A stretch of DNA of 41,190 nucleotides from JBBDWK01 sp040902885 (GTDB taxonomy: Bacteria > Acidobacteriota > Terriglobia > Bryobacterales > Bryobacteraceae): the NCBI GenBank assembly GCA_040902885.1, contig JBBDWK010000020.1:1-41190 (forward strand), in the 5' to 3' direction. The notes beneath the pieces were generated by a model. It saw nothing but the letters and a program-made list of their open reading frames with translations, was not told where the DNA came from and did no database searches. Numbering within the stretch: position 1 is the stretch's first letter; the number at the start of each line of letters is the position of its first letter. Positions 1-7,833 of the stretch are shown one piece after another. Both the position numbers and the translations under genes were made by a program.

Positions 1-220
1 GGCTGGCGGATGCGCCGCGTGCGCGAGAACCTTGAACGGGCGCTCCGATGATGTGCTGCCGCCCAAGCGTTCTCAGAACCATTCCGCAAGGGCTGTGCTG
101 GCGGTTCGGCCCGCAAGCGAACGTAGTGGCGAGCGGGTCATCGTAATAAATCGGGCAAAGACCCGGAAGCAGAAGTAGCCGTAATCCCCCGCTGTACAGA
201 GGCAGAAAAGGGGAATTTAA
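1..220. other. Left-edge region, no assigned gene
   Basis: No complete gene is recognised here. Reading frame 1 is open from the edge to a TGA at 49-51 and could be the last 16 codons of a gene cut by the window. Frame 2 is open to a TAG at 176-178, but its translation matches no family I know. The 12-base string CGGGCAAAGACC at 152-163 recurs at 976-987 just after the next gene. A purine-rich Shine-Dalgarno stretch (AGGGGA) lies immediately before position 221. Confidence 0.3.
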
Positions 221-973
221 ATGACACTGCTCGCATTAATGGCGGCGTTCGCCGTGGCCGTTCCGGCGGTGGCGCAGATCATCGTCTCCGCGCCCGGCGG
301 ATCGTTTGCTTTCTCAGACCTTAAGCTCTCATCAAGCAAGCCGGAGGTTACCGGCACAATCGACAATCGCACCGGCAGTGAATGGTCGGGCGCGGATTTT
401 TCGGTCACCTCAAGCGTCACGCTTCATGGAGTTAACTCGGAGCCGCGTACCTTCACGCTGAGCCTCACGTCTATCCCGCTCGGCAAAACGCAATTCCGCG
501 AGTACCCGCATAAAGTTTCGCCATCTTACCCGAAGGGCCTTTCCGCAACCGGATTCAGAATCTCATTCGTGGACGGAGATTCTCAGGCCATGATTGATGC
601 CCGGACGGCCGAACGGCAACGCCGCGCGGAAGCAGCAGAAGCCAAAAAACAAATGGAGCAGGCAGCCCGAGATGCGTTCCTTGCGAAGTTCCCGATCATT
701 CAGTCTGGTGGCGAATCGTCGTTCATTGGAGCCGACCGCCAGTGCGCGATAGAGTTTTCCCAAGCGTTAACCATGGAGGGGCTGGCGAAGCGAAAGAAAA
801 TCGCCGAATTGGTCTCGTTTCAGTGCGGGTTTATCGTCCCAGCGGGCACGCATGTAGCCGTCAAGGAGAAACAGGACGGCTACGCTCTGGTTGTTGTGGT
901 GGATGGGACGCACTCGACAAAGGCTGGCTGGATTCCGATTTTATGGCTGACCGGCCCCGGCGTCGGCAAATAA
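221..973 (+). CDS. Secreted protein with C-terminal SH3-like region, unknown function
   Basis: A 250-residue protein that I cannot assign to a named family. The N-terminus (about residues 1-19, ending AVAQ) is a typical Sec signal peptide, so it should be exported. Residues about 25-115 are beta-rich and polar. Residues about 124-158 form a highly charged Ala/Arg/Glu helix, possibly a coiled coil. The last 50 residues resemble a bacterial SH3-like fold, with a pattern of PAGTHVAVKEKQ followed by a strand and GWIPILWL. The ATG at 221 is preceded at good spacing by AGGGGA, which supports this start. It stands alone, with the next gene beginning over 200 bases downstream in the same direction. 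A role in binding wall or surface components is possible but is inference only. Confidence 0.65.
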   Translation: MTLLALMAAFAVAVPAVAQIIVSAPGGSFAFSDLKLSSSKPEVTGTIDNRTGSEWSGADFSVTSSVTLHGVNSEPRTFTLSLTSIPLGKTQFREYPHKVSPSYPKGLSATGFRISFVDGDSQAMIDARTAERQRRAEAAEAKKQMEQAARDAFLAKFPIIQSGGESSFIGADRQCAIEFSQALTMEGLAKRKKIAELVSFQCGFIVPAGTHVAVKEKQDGYALVVVVDGTHSTKAGWIPILWLTGPGVGK

Positions 974-1204
974 CACGGGCAAAGACCATGAAACCGGAAG
1001 TGCGGAATCAACGCGGGACAACCCAGATCACCGGAAGCTCATGAGCTACGAGCCTCGCCCTGCGGTTCCGTCCCGGCGGGCGTTTTACGACCGGCTCCGT
1101 TCGGATCGACCCACAGGGTGCGGGCCAGACTGGAAGCATAGAAGCCCGAGGTTGAACCTACTTGTACGCGGGTGATCTAATAAAGGCAATCGGTAGGACG
1201 TGGT
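974..1204. other. Intergenic gap
   Basis: This gap of about 230 bases separates two small plus-strand secreted-protein genes. Short open frames exist, but none shows coding character I trust. The only structure seen is a second copy of CGGGCAAAGACC at 976-987, right after the upstream stop codon. No clear hairpin terminator with a T tract was found. Confidence 0.4.
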
Positions 1205-1672
1205 ATGAAGCGAATTTCCGCCGCTGCGATCAGTCTGTTGATTATTTCATTCGTGCCCGCGCCGCTGTACGCGAAAGGGTACACCGTCAAGATCACGATC
1301 AAAGGCACTGGCCTCACAACGCCGCTTGAAATTATCAGCCTGAAAGTCAGGGAGTTTGGTGTGTGGGAGGGTCCCGGAGTTTACGTTAATGACGTTGAGC
1401 AGTCCGAGGGATTCATAATCGACTGGCCGAAGGGTATCGTCGCGCAGATACCGAGCGCACTCCAACATTACGAGGTGTCGTTCTACTCAGGATGCAAGAC
1501 GAGCGAGTTTGGCTGCCGTACAAGCGAGCCGTCCCTCGTCTATGTGGTGTCCTATGACTATGATCCTTCCACGCAGCAGGGTTTCGTTTACTTGCCTGGG
1601 AGGGACGACGAAGCCTTTAGATTCAACCACGCCATTGGCTTCACGCGACGCCCGCGTGGGAGAGCTTCGTGA
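1205..1672 (+). CDS. Small secreted protein, unknown function
   Basis: A 155-residue protein with a clear N-terminal signal peptide: Lys/Arg at residues 2-3, a hydrophobic core to about residue 20, and a likely cut after PLYA near residue 23. The mature part is beta-rich and contains two nearby cysteines (CKTSEFGC), which could form a disulfide after export. The tail is basic (TRRPRGR). The ATG at 1205 has a weak AGGA ribosome site about 9 bases upstream. I do not recognise the family. It lies between another small exported protein and a dispersed repeat half copy, so this may be an accessory patch. Confidence 0.6.
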   Translation: MKRISAAAISLLIISFVPAPLYAKGYTVKITIKGTGLTTPLEIISLKVREFGVWEGPGVYVNDVEQSEGFIIDWPKGIVAQIPSALQHYEVSFYSGCKTSEFGCRTSEPSLVYVVSYDYDPSTQQGFVYLPGRDDEAFRFNHAIGFTRRPRGRAS

Positions 1673-1731
1673 GGCCGCTCATTGCGAAAGCTTGGCGACG
1701 GGCCCGAATCGCTAGCCGTATGCTCGCAAAT

Positions 1732-1761
1732 CCGCTTGCTTACGCGCGCGGTTCAGTGCTG
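1732..1761. repeat. Dispersed repeat, half element B
   Basis: Thirty bases here match 10071-10100 with one mismatch (T at 1741 against A at 10080). The shared core includes ACGCGCGCGGTTCAGTGCTG. The copy lies just 3' of the stop codon of the RidA-like gene, which reads on the minus strand and ends at 1768. At 10071-10132 the same block is joined to a second block that also occurs at 26410-26474, so this appears to be half of a composite dispersed repeat. Confidence 0.75.
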
Positions 1762-1767
1762 TGATCT

Positions 1768-2160
1768 TTACGGTCGTCCCACGGCCGCTACGGCTTCGAT
1801 CTCGATCAGCGCGCCCTTATCCAGCCCGGAAACCTGCACGGTCGTCTTGGCCGGCCTGTTGGCGGTGAAATAGGTTCGATACACTTCGTTCATCGCCGCC
1901 AGCTCGCCCATGTTCACCATATAGATGTTGACCTTGCCTACCTTCTCCAGGCTGGAGCCGGCGCTTTTCAGAATCATCGATAGATTTTCGAGCGCCTGGC
2001 GCGTCTGCGCGGCAACTCCGCCGTCCACCAGCGCGCGCGTAGCCGGATCGATGCCGAGCTGCCCGGAGACCAGAATCAGATCGCCGAAACACGCCGCCTG
2101 GCTGTAGGTGGGATTGACCGGAGGAAGCTCCGGCACGGTAACTGGCTCGAATTGGTTCAT
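1768..2160 (-). CDS. RidA/YjgF/YER057c-family protein with Lys in place of the key Arg
   Basis: A 130-residue single-domain protein with the full RidA (YjgF/UK114) pattern: an LVSGQLGID strand-turn near residue 30, a TRQALENLSMILK helix, KVNIYMVNMGEL, and a C-terminal IEIEAVA strand. Canonical RidA deaminases hydrolyse reactive enamine/imine intermediates from PLP enzymes, and need an arginine in a PAR motif (Arg105 in E. coli) to hold the substrate carboxylate. Here the motif reads RPAKTT with Lys at residue 105, so it is likelier to belong to one of the Rid subgroups lacking that Arg. It is divergent from the phosphotransacetylase gene, with only about 66 bases between the two ATGs. The reaction is not predicted. 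Confidence 0.88.
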   Translation of the reverse strand: MNQFEPVTVPELPPVNPTYSQAACFGDLILVSGQLGIDPATRALVDGGVAAQTRQALENLSMILKSAGSSLEKVGKVNIYMVNMGELAAMNEVYRTYFTANRPAKTTVQVSGLDKGALIEIEAVAAVGRP

Positions 2161-2226
2161 ATCTTAAAGATCATACTGCCGCTGCTAATATAAGATTTGC
2201 CGACTCCCCAGGCCGCCGTTGAATTC

Positions 2227-3213
2227 ATGTCCGGGCTGATCGACCGTGCCCGGCGCGTCAAGCGAAAGATCGTCTTCCCGGAAGGCTCGGACGCCCGCGT
2301 GATCGCCGCGGCGGGGCGTCTGGCGCGGGAAGGCGTTGCCCGCCCGATCCTCATCGGGCCCGCGCCATCGAATGCTCCGGATGGAGTCGCCTTCGTCGAT
2401 CCCATCACGTCGGAGCTTGTGTTCCGGTATGGATCGCTGTATTACGAACAACGCCGCGCCAAGGGCGTCACCCAGGTTGAGGCCACGGAGGCCGCCCGGA
2501 ACCCGCTGTACTTCGCCTTCCTCATGGTGGCGGCAGGGGATGCCGACGGCGGCATCGGCGGCGCGGTAAATACCACCGCCGACACCGTCCGCGCCGCGCT
2601 GCGCTGCATTGGAACGCGCGTGGAAAGCCGTCTCCTTTCGAGCGTCTTCTTCATGGCCCTGCACGATCGCGGCTACGGGCACAACGGACTGCTCGCCTTC
2701 GCCGATTGCGCCGTGGTGGTGGATCCGTCGCCGGTTGAGCTGGCCGAGATCGCCATCTCCACCGCCGCCAGCACGCGGGCGGTGCTCCATGTGGAGCCCA
2801 TGGTCGCCCTGCTCTCCTTCTCGACGAAAGGCAGCGCCAGGCATCCCCATGCATCGAAAGTCGTGGAGGCGCTTCGCATTTTGCGCGAGCGCGCGCCGCA
2901 GCTTCAAGTGGATGGCGAACTGCAGGCCGATGCCGCGCTGGTTCCCGCCGTGGGGGCTTCGAAAGCTCCCGGTTCAAACGTCGCCGGGCGCGCCAATACG
3001 CTCATCTTCCCCAATCTGGCCGCGGCAAATATCGGCTACAAGCTGGTGGAGCGGCTGGCCGGCGCGGTTGGCATCGGGCCGTTTCTGCAGGGATTGGCGA
3101 AGCCGGTGAACGACCTCTCGCGCGGCTGCTCGGCGGACGATATCTTCAACGCGGCGGTGATCACCGCCCTGCAAACGGAGACCGTTTCGCCCGCCAGCCA
3201 TAAGGCCCTGTGA
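2227..3213 (+). CDS. pta: Phosphate acetyl/butyryltransferase family enzyme
   Basis: A 328-residue cytoplasmic enzyme of the PTA/PTB family, which interconverts acetyl-CoA plus phosphate with acetyl phosphate plus CoA. Family landmarks are an N-terminal KRKIVFPEGSDARVI block, the central GGAVNTTADTVRAAL segment, SRLLSSVFFM, and a C-terminal block with GSNVAGRANTLIFPNL and IGPFLQGLAKPVNDLSRG. Length fits the single-domain Pta form of about 330 residues. I chose the ATG at 2227; a TTG at 2197 would add ten residues. No strong Shine-Dalgarno is visible for either. No acetate kinase gene lies in the window, so whether the substrate is acetyl or a longer acyl group cannot be decided. It converges with the sensor kinase gene downstream. 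Confidence 0.88.
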   Translation: MSGLIDRARRVKRKIVFPEGSDARVIAAAGRLAREGVARPILIGPAPSNAPDGVAFVDPITSELVFRYGSLYYEQRRAKGVTQVEATEAARNPLYFAFLMVAAGDADGGIGGAVNTTADTVRAALRCIGTRVESRLLSSVFFMALHDRGYGHNGLLAFADCAVVVDPSPVELAEIAISTAASTRAVLHVEPMVALLSFSTKGSARHPHASKVVEALRILRERAPQLQVDGELQADAALVPAVGASKAPGSNVAGRANTLIFPNLAAANIGYKLVERLAGAVGIGPFLQGLAKPVNDLSRGCSADDIFNAAVITALQTETVSPASHKAL

Positions 3214-3240
3214 GAAGCCGGGCGGCCTGGGAGACCGCCG

Positions 3241-3255
3241 CAGGCCGAGGGCCTG
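3241..3255. terminator. Small hairpin between convergent genes
   Basis: CAGGCC, a three-base loop GAG and GGCCTG form a perfect 6-bp GC-rich stem. It lies in the 54-base gap between the convergent phosphotransacetylase gene and the sensor kinase gene. There is no T tract on either side, so termination activity is only suggested by the position. Confidence 0.35.
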
Positions 3256-3267
3256 CCCCACAAATGG

Positions 3268-4584
3268 TTAATACGGCAGCGTGATGCAGACTGTCGTTCC
3301 CCTGCCTTCCTCACTGTCGATTCGGATCTGCCCTCCGTGCTCGATCACGATCTGGCGCGTGCTGAACAGGCTCCAGTTGCCGGTGGACACGCGGCCGTCG
3401 GTGACCTTGAAGCCCGGATCGAAGATGCGTGCCAGGTCCTCCTTTGCGATGCCGCGGCCGTTGTCTCCAATGGATATTTCCAGCTCGGATTCGCGCCGCC
3501 GCGTGGCGAGCACGATACGCCCATCGCCGTTCCGCACTTGAACCGCATCGAGCGAATTTTTGAGCACGTTGCAGAAGACGGCCATCAACTGCTGCGGCTT
3601 GCAGAGGACGGGCGGCAGCGGATTCAGGTCGAAATCGACGTGGGCGCGCCGCACTTCGGACTCCAACGTGGATGCCGCTTCAGCGAGTAAACGATTCAGA
3701 TCCACCTCGCGCGCCTCGGTCTCGTCCAGGTTGGTCGCGGTGTGCATGCGATCCACGATGCGCTTCAGACGGTCGATCGACTCCCTCACGGAACGCCGGA
3801 GCTCCGCCTGCAGGGCAGCCAGACGAGGCTGGTCGGCGGGCGGAGCGGTGGCCTGACGCGCTGCAAGCGCAAGGAGAGTGTCGGTGGCGCTGGTCAGCGT
3901 GCCGATCGGCGAGCTCAGCTCGTGCGCCAGAGCAGCCGCCAGCCGGCCCATGGTGGCGGCGTGGTCGGACAGCAGCAACCTCGACTGCGCCGTCCGCAGA
4001 CCGTGCGTGGCGCGGAGCGCGTCCAGGTAGGAGCGGTAATGCGCCAGCCGCTGCGAGTAGGAGACCGCAACCAGACTTGTGCCCAAAAAGATCAGAATGA
4101 AAATCAGCACGTGATGCTCGGCCGCCATGCCCTGCGAGAGGAGATAGGAGAACTCCAGCCCCACGCCCATCAGCAGCATCTGGTACGGTTGCAGCGGAAG
4201 CGCCGCGGCGGCGCTGAGCATTACCGCCGCCAGGCCGGCCCCTAACAACTCGGGCGGCCATAGCCAGACCATCGTGGAGCCGGAGAGAAAGATCGAAAGA
4301 AGGGCCAGCCGGCGGGCTATCGGATAGCTCCACTCCGCGCGGCCCACCAGCGTGGTGGCGACGCCTAGAACCGCGAGGATCATCGTCGAAAGCAGCATGC
4401 GGCCCCGCTCGGGACGGGTCAGCCACCAGCCGAGAAGACTCAGGAGAGGAGCGGCAATCTCCAGTCCCCCCACTACCCGCAACCCGGCGTGCCCCAGGCG
4501 CAGAATTTCCTGGTAAAAGCCCTCGTCCCGCTCGGCGCGCCCGGGAATCAGGTAATCGGGAAGACGGCCAACGCCCATGAGCAT
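3268..4584 (-). CDS. Membrane-bound sensor histidine kinase with variant G2 box
   Basis: A 438-residue kinase. Residues about 35-180 carry five or six hydrophobic segments and so form a multi-pass membrane sensor region with no recognised ligand domain. The dimerisation helix has the phospho-acceptor in ALAHELSSPIG (His221). The ATPase domain has an N box (NVLKNSLDAV, Asn343) and a G1 box (DNGRGI, about 374-379). The usual G2 glycine motif GTGLGLS is replaced by TGNWSLFSTRQIV at about 401-413, so the ATP lid is altered although the fold and C-terminal strands are kept. No response regulator is adjacent on this strand. It is divergent from the five-gene operon at 4666, which has its own kinase, so a functional link is possible but unproven. 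The 81-base divergent gap should hold promoters for both directions. Confidence 0.85.
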   Translation of the reverse strand: MLMGVGRLPDYLIPGRAERDEGFYQEILRLGHAGLRVVGGLEIAAPLLSLLGWWLTRPERGRMLLSTMILAVLGVATTLVGRAEWSYPIARRLALLSIFLSGSTMVWLWPPELLGAGLAAVMLSAAAALPLQPYQMLLMGVGLEFSYLLSQGMAAEHHVLIFILIFLGTSLVAVSYSQRLAHYRSYLDALRATHGLRTAQSRLLLSDHAATMGRLAAALAHELSSPIGTLTSATDTLLALAARQATAPPADQPRLAALQAELRRSVRESIDRLKRIVDRMHTATNLDETEAREVDLNRLLAEAASTLESEVRRAHVDFDLNPLPPVLCKPQQLMAVFCNVLKNSLDAVQVRNGDGRIVLATRRRESELEISIGDNGRGIAKEDLARIFDPGFKVTDGRVSTGNWSLFSTRQIVIEHGGQIRIDSEEGRGTTVCITLPY

Positions 4585-4665
4585 ACTTTAGCGCGCGGAA
4601 AGAGGTATAACCATAATTGTGAGGTCTCGTCTATCGGGACTGCCAATCATTAAGCAAATTTTTTC
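4585..4665. promoter_or_regulatory. Divergent intergenic region with presumed promoters
   Basis: This 81-base gap separates the starts of two divergently read genes, the sensor kinase (-) and the Npt-like protein (+), so promoters for both must lie in or near it. It is more AT-rich than the flanks, especially 4640-4665 with a run of six T. I cannot assign -35/-10 boxes with confidence, and no convincing Shine-Dalgarno precedes the ATG at 4666. Confidence 0.4.
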
Positions 4666-7395
4666 ATGCGCAACCTCCGATTGTTTTGGCGAAGCGTCTG
4701 GGACGTGCGGGAGGGAGAACTCCTCCGCACTCTGTTCATGGCGCTTTATCTTCTTTTTGTACTTTTTGCGTATTACATCCTGAAGCCGGTTTCCCGGGCG
4801 CTGTTCCTCAGCAAGCTGGACATCGATCAACTGCCCGTTCTGTACCTGCTGATCGCCGCTCTGGGAGGGACTTTCGCCTTCGTCTATACGAAGGTGGCTT
4901 TCAAGACGTCCCTCCAGACCGCGGTTACCGCCGCGACCGGATTCACCATCGCCTGCCTGGTGCTCATCTGGTGGCTGCTGGGAATGCAGCTCGACTGGAT
5001 GTTGTACGTGTTCAACATCTGGGTCAGCCTCTTCGCCATCGTGCTGGTTTCGCAAGGCTGGCTGGTGGCCGCCAACGTCTTCGATTCGCGCGAGGCCAAA
5101 CGTCTCTACGGCCTGCTGGGCCTGGGAGCCGTGATCGGCGCGGCCTTCGGCGGCTCGTTCACCGCATATACCGTGAAGGCGCTCGACATCGAGCCGCGCA
5201 ACCTCGTGCTGGTGAGCGCCCTCCTGCTGGTCTTCGCCTATCTCTCCTACCGCATGGCCATAGCGCAGAAGGGCGTTTCCATCGCGAAGGCGCGGGCCGC
5301 GGAGGCCGAGGAAGCGGAGTTCGCTTTCTCGGACATCGTGCAGGCCATCAGCTCGTATCGCCATCTCCAGGTCATCATCGGGATCATGATCCTGACCTAC
5401 GTGGTAGACAACATGATCAGCTACCAGTTCGAGGCGATGGCGCAGCAGCATTATACCGATCGTGAATCCCTGACTGCTTTTCTCGGAAGCTTCTACGGGA
5501 TCTACCTCAATGCGGTTACCTTCGGCCTGCAATTCTTCCTCACCGCGTTGGTTGTCAGGCGGCTGGGCGTCGGCGGCACGTTGCAGATCATGCCGGTCGC
5601 CATTGTTTCGGCCTCGCTTCTGGCTTACATCTTCCCCGGGCTGATTCTGGCCTCGGTGGCACGTCTGACCGAGGCCTCCACCCGTTATACCTTCAACCGC
5701 ACCGGCATGGAGCTGCTGTACATGCCTCTGCCGGCGGAGCTGAAGAACCGCACCAAGGCCTTCGTCGATATTTTCGTGGACCGCCTGGGCCGCGGTTTGG
5801 GCGCGGTGATCCTGCTGCTCTTTACCACCTTGGGAGGCATGGAGGTCCGCCAGGTCCCCCTGCTGGTCATCATCTTTGCCGGGGCCTGGATCTATCTGTC
5901 GGTCCTCGCCAGCCGGCAGTACACGCGCACCCTGCGCAAACGGCTGGAGTCCCGCCGGCTGGATCTGGCCAGCGTACGCGTACGCGCGAGCGACCCTTAC
6001 ACAGTGCGTCTGCTCGAACAGATCACCGCCAGGGACAACCCCCGCCAGGTCACTTACGCCATGGACCTGTTGGCCGAGGTTCCGGACTACAACCTTCCGG
6101 CGCTGCTCTCGAACCTTGCGGGGAGTCCGCACGACGAGATCAGGGCGAAGGCTTTCGATCTGGCGCGCGCTGCCCGCAACCCGCTGCTCGCGGACCGCGC
6201 CCGGACCGAAATGGAAAGCGGCAGCGCAGCCACGGCAAGCGCCGTGGGCTATCTGCTCTCGGTCTCCACGGACGCCCGGGGATTCGCATCGGCGTTGCTC
6301 GCGCATCCTTCCCCCGCCGTGGCGCGCGCGGCTCTGGAGAGCCTGCCGGAAGCCGCCCGCACGGCCATTACGGCGGAATGGCTTGCGGAGGCGGCTTTCA
6401 GCTCCCATCCCGAGCGCCGGGCTCTGGCCGCGCTCGCTATTGGCGTTCGCGGCGATCGGGGCACCGACTCGCTCCACCACCTCCTGGACGATTCCGACCA
6501 GTCCGTGGCCGCCGCGGCCTGCCACGCCGCGGGCAAGCTCGGCAATCGAGCCTACCTGGGAACGATCATTTCCCGGCTGTCCACTCCCAGGCTGCGCGCG
6601 GTGGCGATCGAAGCCCTGGTTGCCTACGGCTCGAGAATCGCCGGCACTCTTGGCGATCTTCTTCGCGACGACAGCTCTCCGGTGACCATTCGCCGCCAGA
6701 TCCCTCGCGTGCTCAAGCTGATTCCGGAGCAGCGCAGCGTGGATGTGCTGATGGAGTCCATCGACGTCCAGGATCTGACCGTTCGCTCCGCCGTCTTGAA
6801 GGCGCTCAACCGGCTGCGGGAAAGCACGCCCCATCTGAACTACGGCGAGGTCCCCGTCACGCAGCAGATTTTCAAAGAGGCCCGCTACTACTACGAGATG
6901 CACGCCGCTCTGGCGGTGTTCAAGACCCGCACCGACCGTCCCGCCGCCTGTCTCCTGGCGCGCTCGCTCGATGAGCGTCTGAAACAGACTCTCGAGCGGT
7001 TGTTCCGGCTGCTCGGCCTGCGCTATCCTCCGCAGGAGATCTATTCCGCGTATCTGGCCGTTTACCGCCGGAAGGAAGGGGAGATGTCGGCCGCGCTGGA
7101 GTTTCTGGACAACGTGGTGGACCGCGACTTGAAGCGTGTGCTGCTTCCCCTGCTGGATGCTCCGGAACAGATCACGGGCAACGGGCGCGACCTGTTTGGC
7201 GTCAAATTCGATGGGCCGGAAGAGGCCATCCGTAATCTGATTCACACCGGGGACCAGTGGCTCGCCGCATGCGCGATGGCGGCCGCCGCGGAATTGAGCT
7301 TGCGGTCGCTTGTGCCGGAGATTGCCGGCATGGCGGAACGGGCGGGGGACGAAGTCGCCAGGGTGGCGCGTTCCGCGGTAGCCACTCTTGCCTAG
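4666..7395 (+). CDS. Npt1/Npt2-type nucleotide transporter-like membrane protein with HEAT repeats
   Basis: A 909-residue protein in two parts. Residues about 15-435 are strongly hydrophobic with about 12 membrane helices and look like the ATP/ADP translocase (Npt/Tlc) relatives in the MFS clan; helix 1 has ALYLLFVLFAYYILKPVSRALFLS. Residues about 450-720 are soluble and made of repeated Ala/Leu-rich helix pairs typical of HEAT repeats, for example ALAAIGVRGDRGTDSLHHLL and ALVAYGSRIAGTLGDLL. The last 180 residues are also helical. True Npt proteins of intracellular parasites exchange host ATP for ADP, but in a free-living bacterium with this C-terminal fusion that role is unlikely. Genes for a cyclic-nucleotide-binding-fold protein, a kinase and a response regulator follow within a few bases, which suggests a membrane sensor or transporter feeding a signalling chain. 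That is inference. Confidence 0.82.
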   Translation: MRNLRLFWRSVWDVREGELLRTLFMALYLLFVLFAYYILKPVSRALFLSKLDIDQLPVLYLLIAALGGTFAFVYTKVAFKTSLQTAVTAATGFTIACLVLIWWLLGMQLDWMLYVFNIWVSLFAIVLVSQGWLVAANVFDSREAKRLYGLLGLGAVIGAAFGGSFTAYTVKALDIEPRNLVLVSALLLVFAYLSYRMAIAQKGVSIAKARAAEAEEAEFAFSDIVQAISSYRHLQVIIGIMILTYVVDNMISYQFEAMAQQHYTDRESLTAFLGSFYGIYLNAVTFGLQFFLTALVVRRLGVGGTLQIMPVAIVSASLLAYIFPGLILASVARLTEASTRYTFNRTGMELLYMPLPAELKNRTKAFVDIFVDRLGRGLGAVILLLFTTLGGMEVRQVPLLVIIFAGAWIYLSVLASRQYTRTLRKRLESRRLDLASVRVRASDPYTVRLLEQITARDNPRQVTYAMDLLAEVPDYNLPALLSNLAGSPHDEIRAKAFDLARAARNPLLADRARTEMESGSAATASAVGYLLSVSTDARGFASALLAHPSPAVARAALESLPEAARTAITAEWLAEAAFSSHPERRALAALAIGVRGDRGTDSLHHLLDDSDQSVAAAACHAAGKLGNRAYLGTIISRLSTPRLRAVAIEALVAYGSRIAGTLGDLLRDDSSPVTIRRQIPRVLKLIPEQRSVDVLMESIDVQDLTVRSAVLKALNRLRESTPHLNYGEVPVTQQIFKEARYYYEMHAALAVFKTRTDRPAACLLARSLDERLKQTLERLFRLLGLRYPPQEIYSAYLAVYRRKEGEMSAALEFLDNVVDRDLKRVLLPLLDAPEQITGNGRDLFGVKFDGPEEAIRNLIHTGDQWLAACAMAAAAELSLRSLVPEIAGMAERAGDEVARVARSAVATLA

Positions 7396-7407
7396 GGAGA
7401 AACGGAC

Positions 7408-7833
7408 ATGGCCGAACTGAATCTCGTCGAGAAGGTCATTGCGCTGGAAGGGGTGGAGCTTCTCGGAAGCCTGACGCCGGAGCAGCTCTCGCGCGTCGCT
7501 GCCATCGCCACGGAGGTAAGGCACCGCCCGGAAAAGGTGATTCTCGAGCCCGGACGGCCTCTGGATTCGCTTTACGTCGTGCTGGATGGCGCGGTGGAGT
7601 TGAGCCGCAACGGACAGCCCCTTCACGTGGCGCGGCAGAACGAGGTGCTCGGGGCCTGGGCGCTCTTCGACGACGATCCCATGCCGGTGACCGCGAAAAC
7701 CCTGGAGGATACGCACCTGTTGCGCATCTCGCGGGAAGATTTTTACGACATGCTCGGGGACAATGTCGAGATTACCGCAGCCGTCTTCGCCACCCTGGTG
7801 AAGCGATTCCGCAAGCTGGTTGAGCAGACATGA
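7408..7833 (+). CDS. Stand-alone cyclic-nucleotide-binding-fold (Crp-type) protein
   Basis: A 141-residue protein that is almost entirely one cNMP-binding beta-roll: GVELLGSLTPEQLSRVA at the start, PGRPLDSLYVVLDGAVELS in the middle and a C-terminal helix. There is no helix-turn-helix, so it is not a transcription factor by itself. The phosphate-binding cassette normally reads like GEMALxxxxxRSA, with Glu and Arg gripping the cyclic nucleotide. Here it is LGAWALFDDDPMPVTA (about 81-96), lacking both, so it may not bind cAMP or cGMP. The start has a good GGGAGA ribosome site, 12 bases after the Npt-like gene. Its stop overlaps the next start in ATGA, implying translational coupling to the kinase. 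It may be a regulatory subunit linking the Npt-like protein to the kinase. Confidence 0.85.
   Translation: MAELNLVEKVIALEGVELLGSLTPEQLSRVAAIATEVRHRPEKVILEPGRPLDSLYVVLDGAVELSRNGQPLHVARQNEVLGAWALFDDDPMPVTAKTLEDTHLLRISREDFYDMLGDNVEITAAVFATLVKRFRKLVEQT

Noticed and set aside
150..215. Possible cobalamin riboswitch-like stretch (AATCCCCCGCTGT) before the first gene
   Set aside because: Only a short partial resemblance. The B12 box and the paired stems are not present, and the downstream gene has no B12 link.
152..987. CGGGCAAAGACC at both 152-163 and 976-987, as possible element ends around the first gene
   Set aside because: Only 12 bases match, in direct orientation, with no flanking target duplication or inverted ends. 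Chance or local duplication is enough.
4588..7716. A very long open frame of about 1040 codons on the minus strand opposite the Npt-like gene
   Set aside because: It is rich in Arg, Gln, His and Gly with no domain pattern, as expected for the reverse of a high-G+C gene. The plus strand has clear membrane helices, HEAT repeats and an operon.
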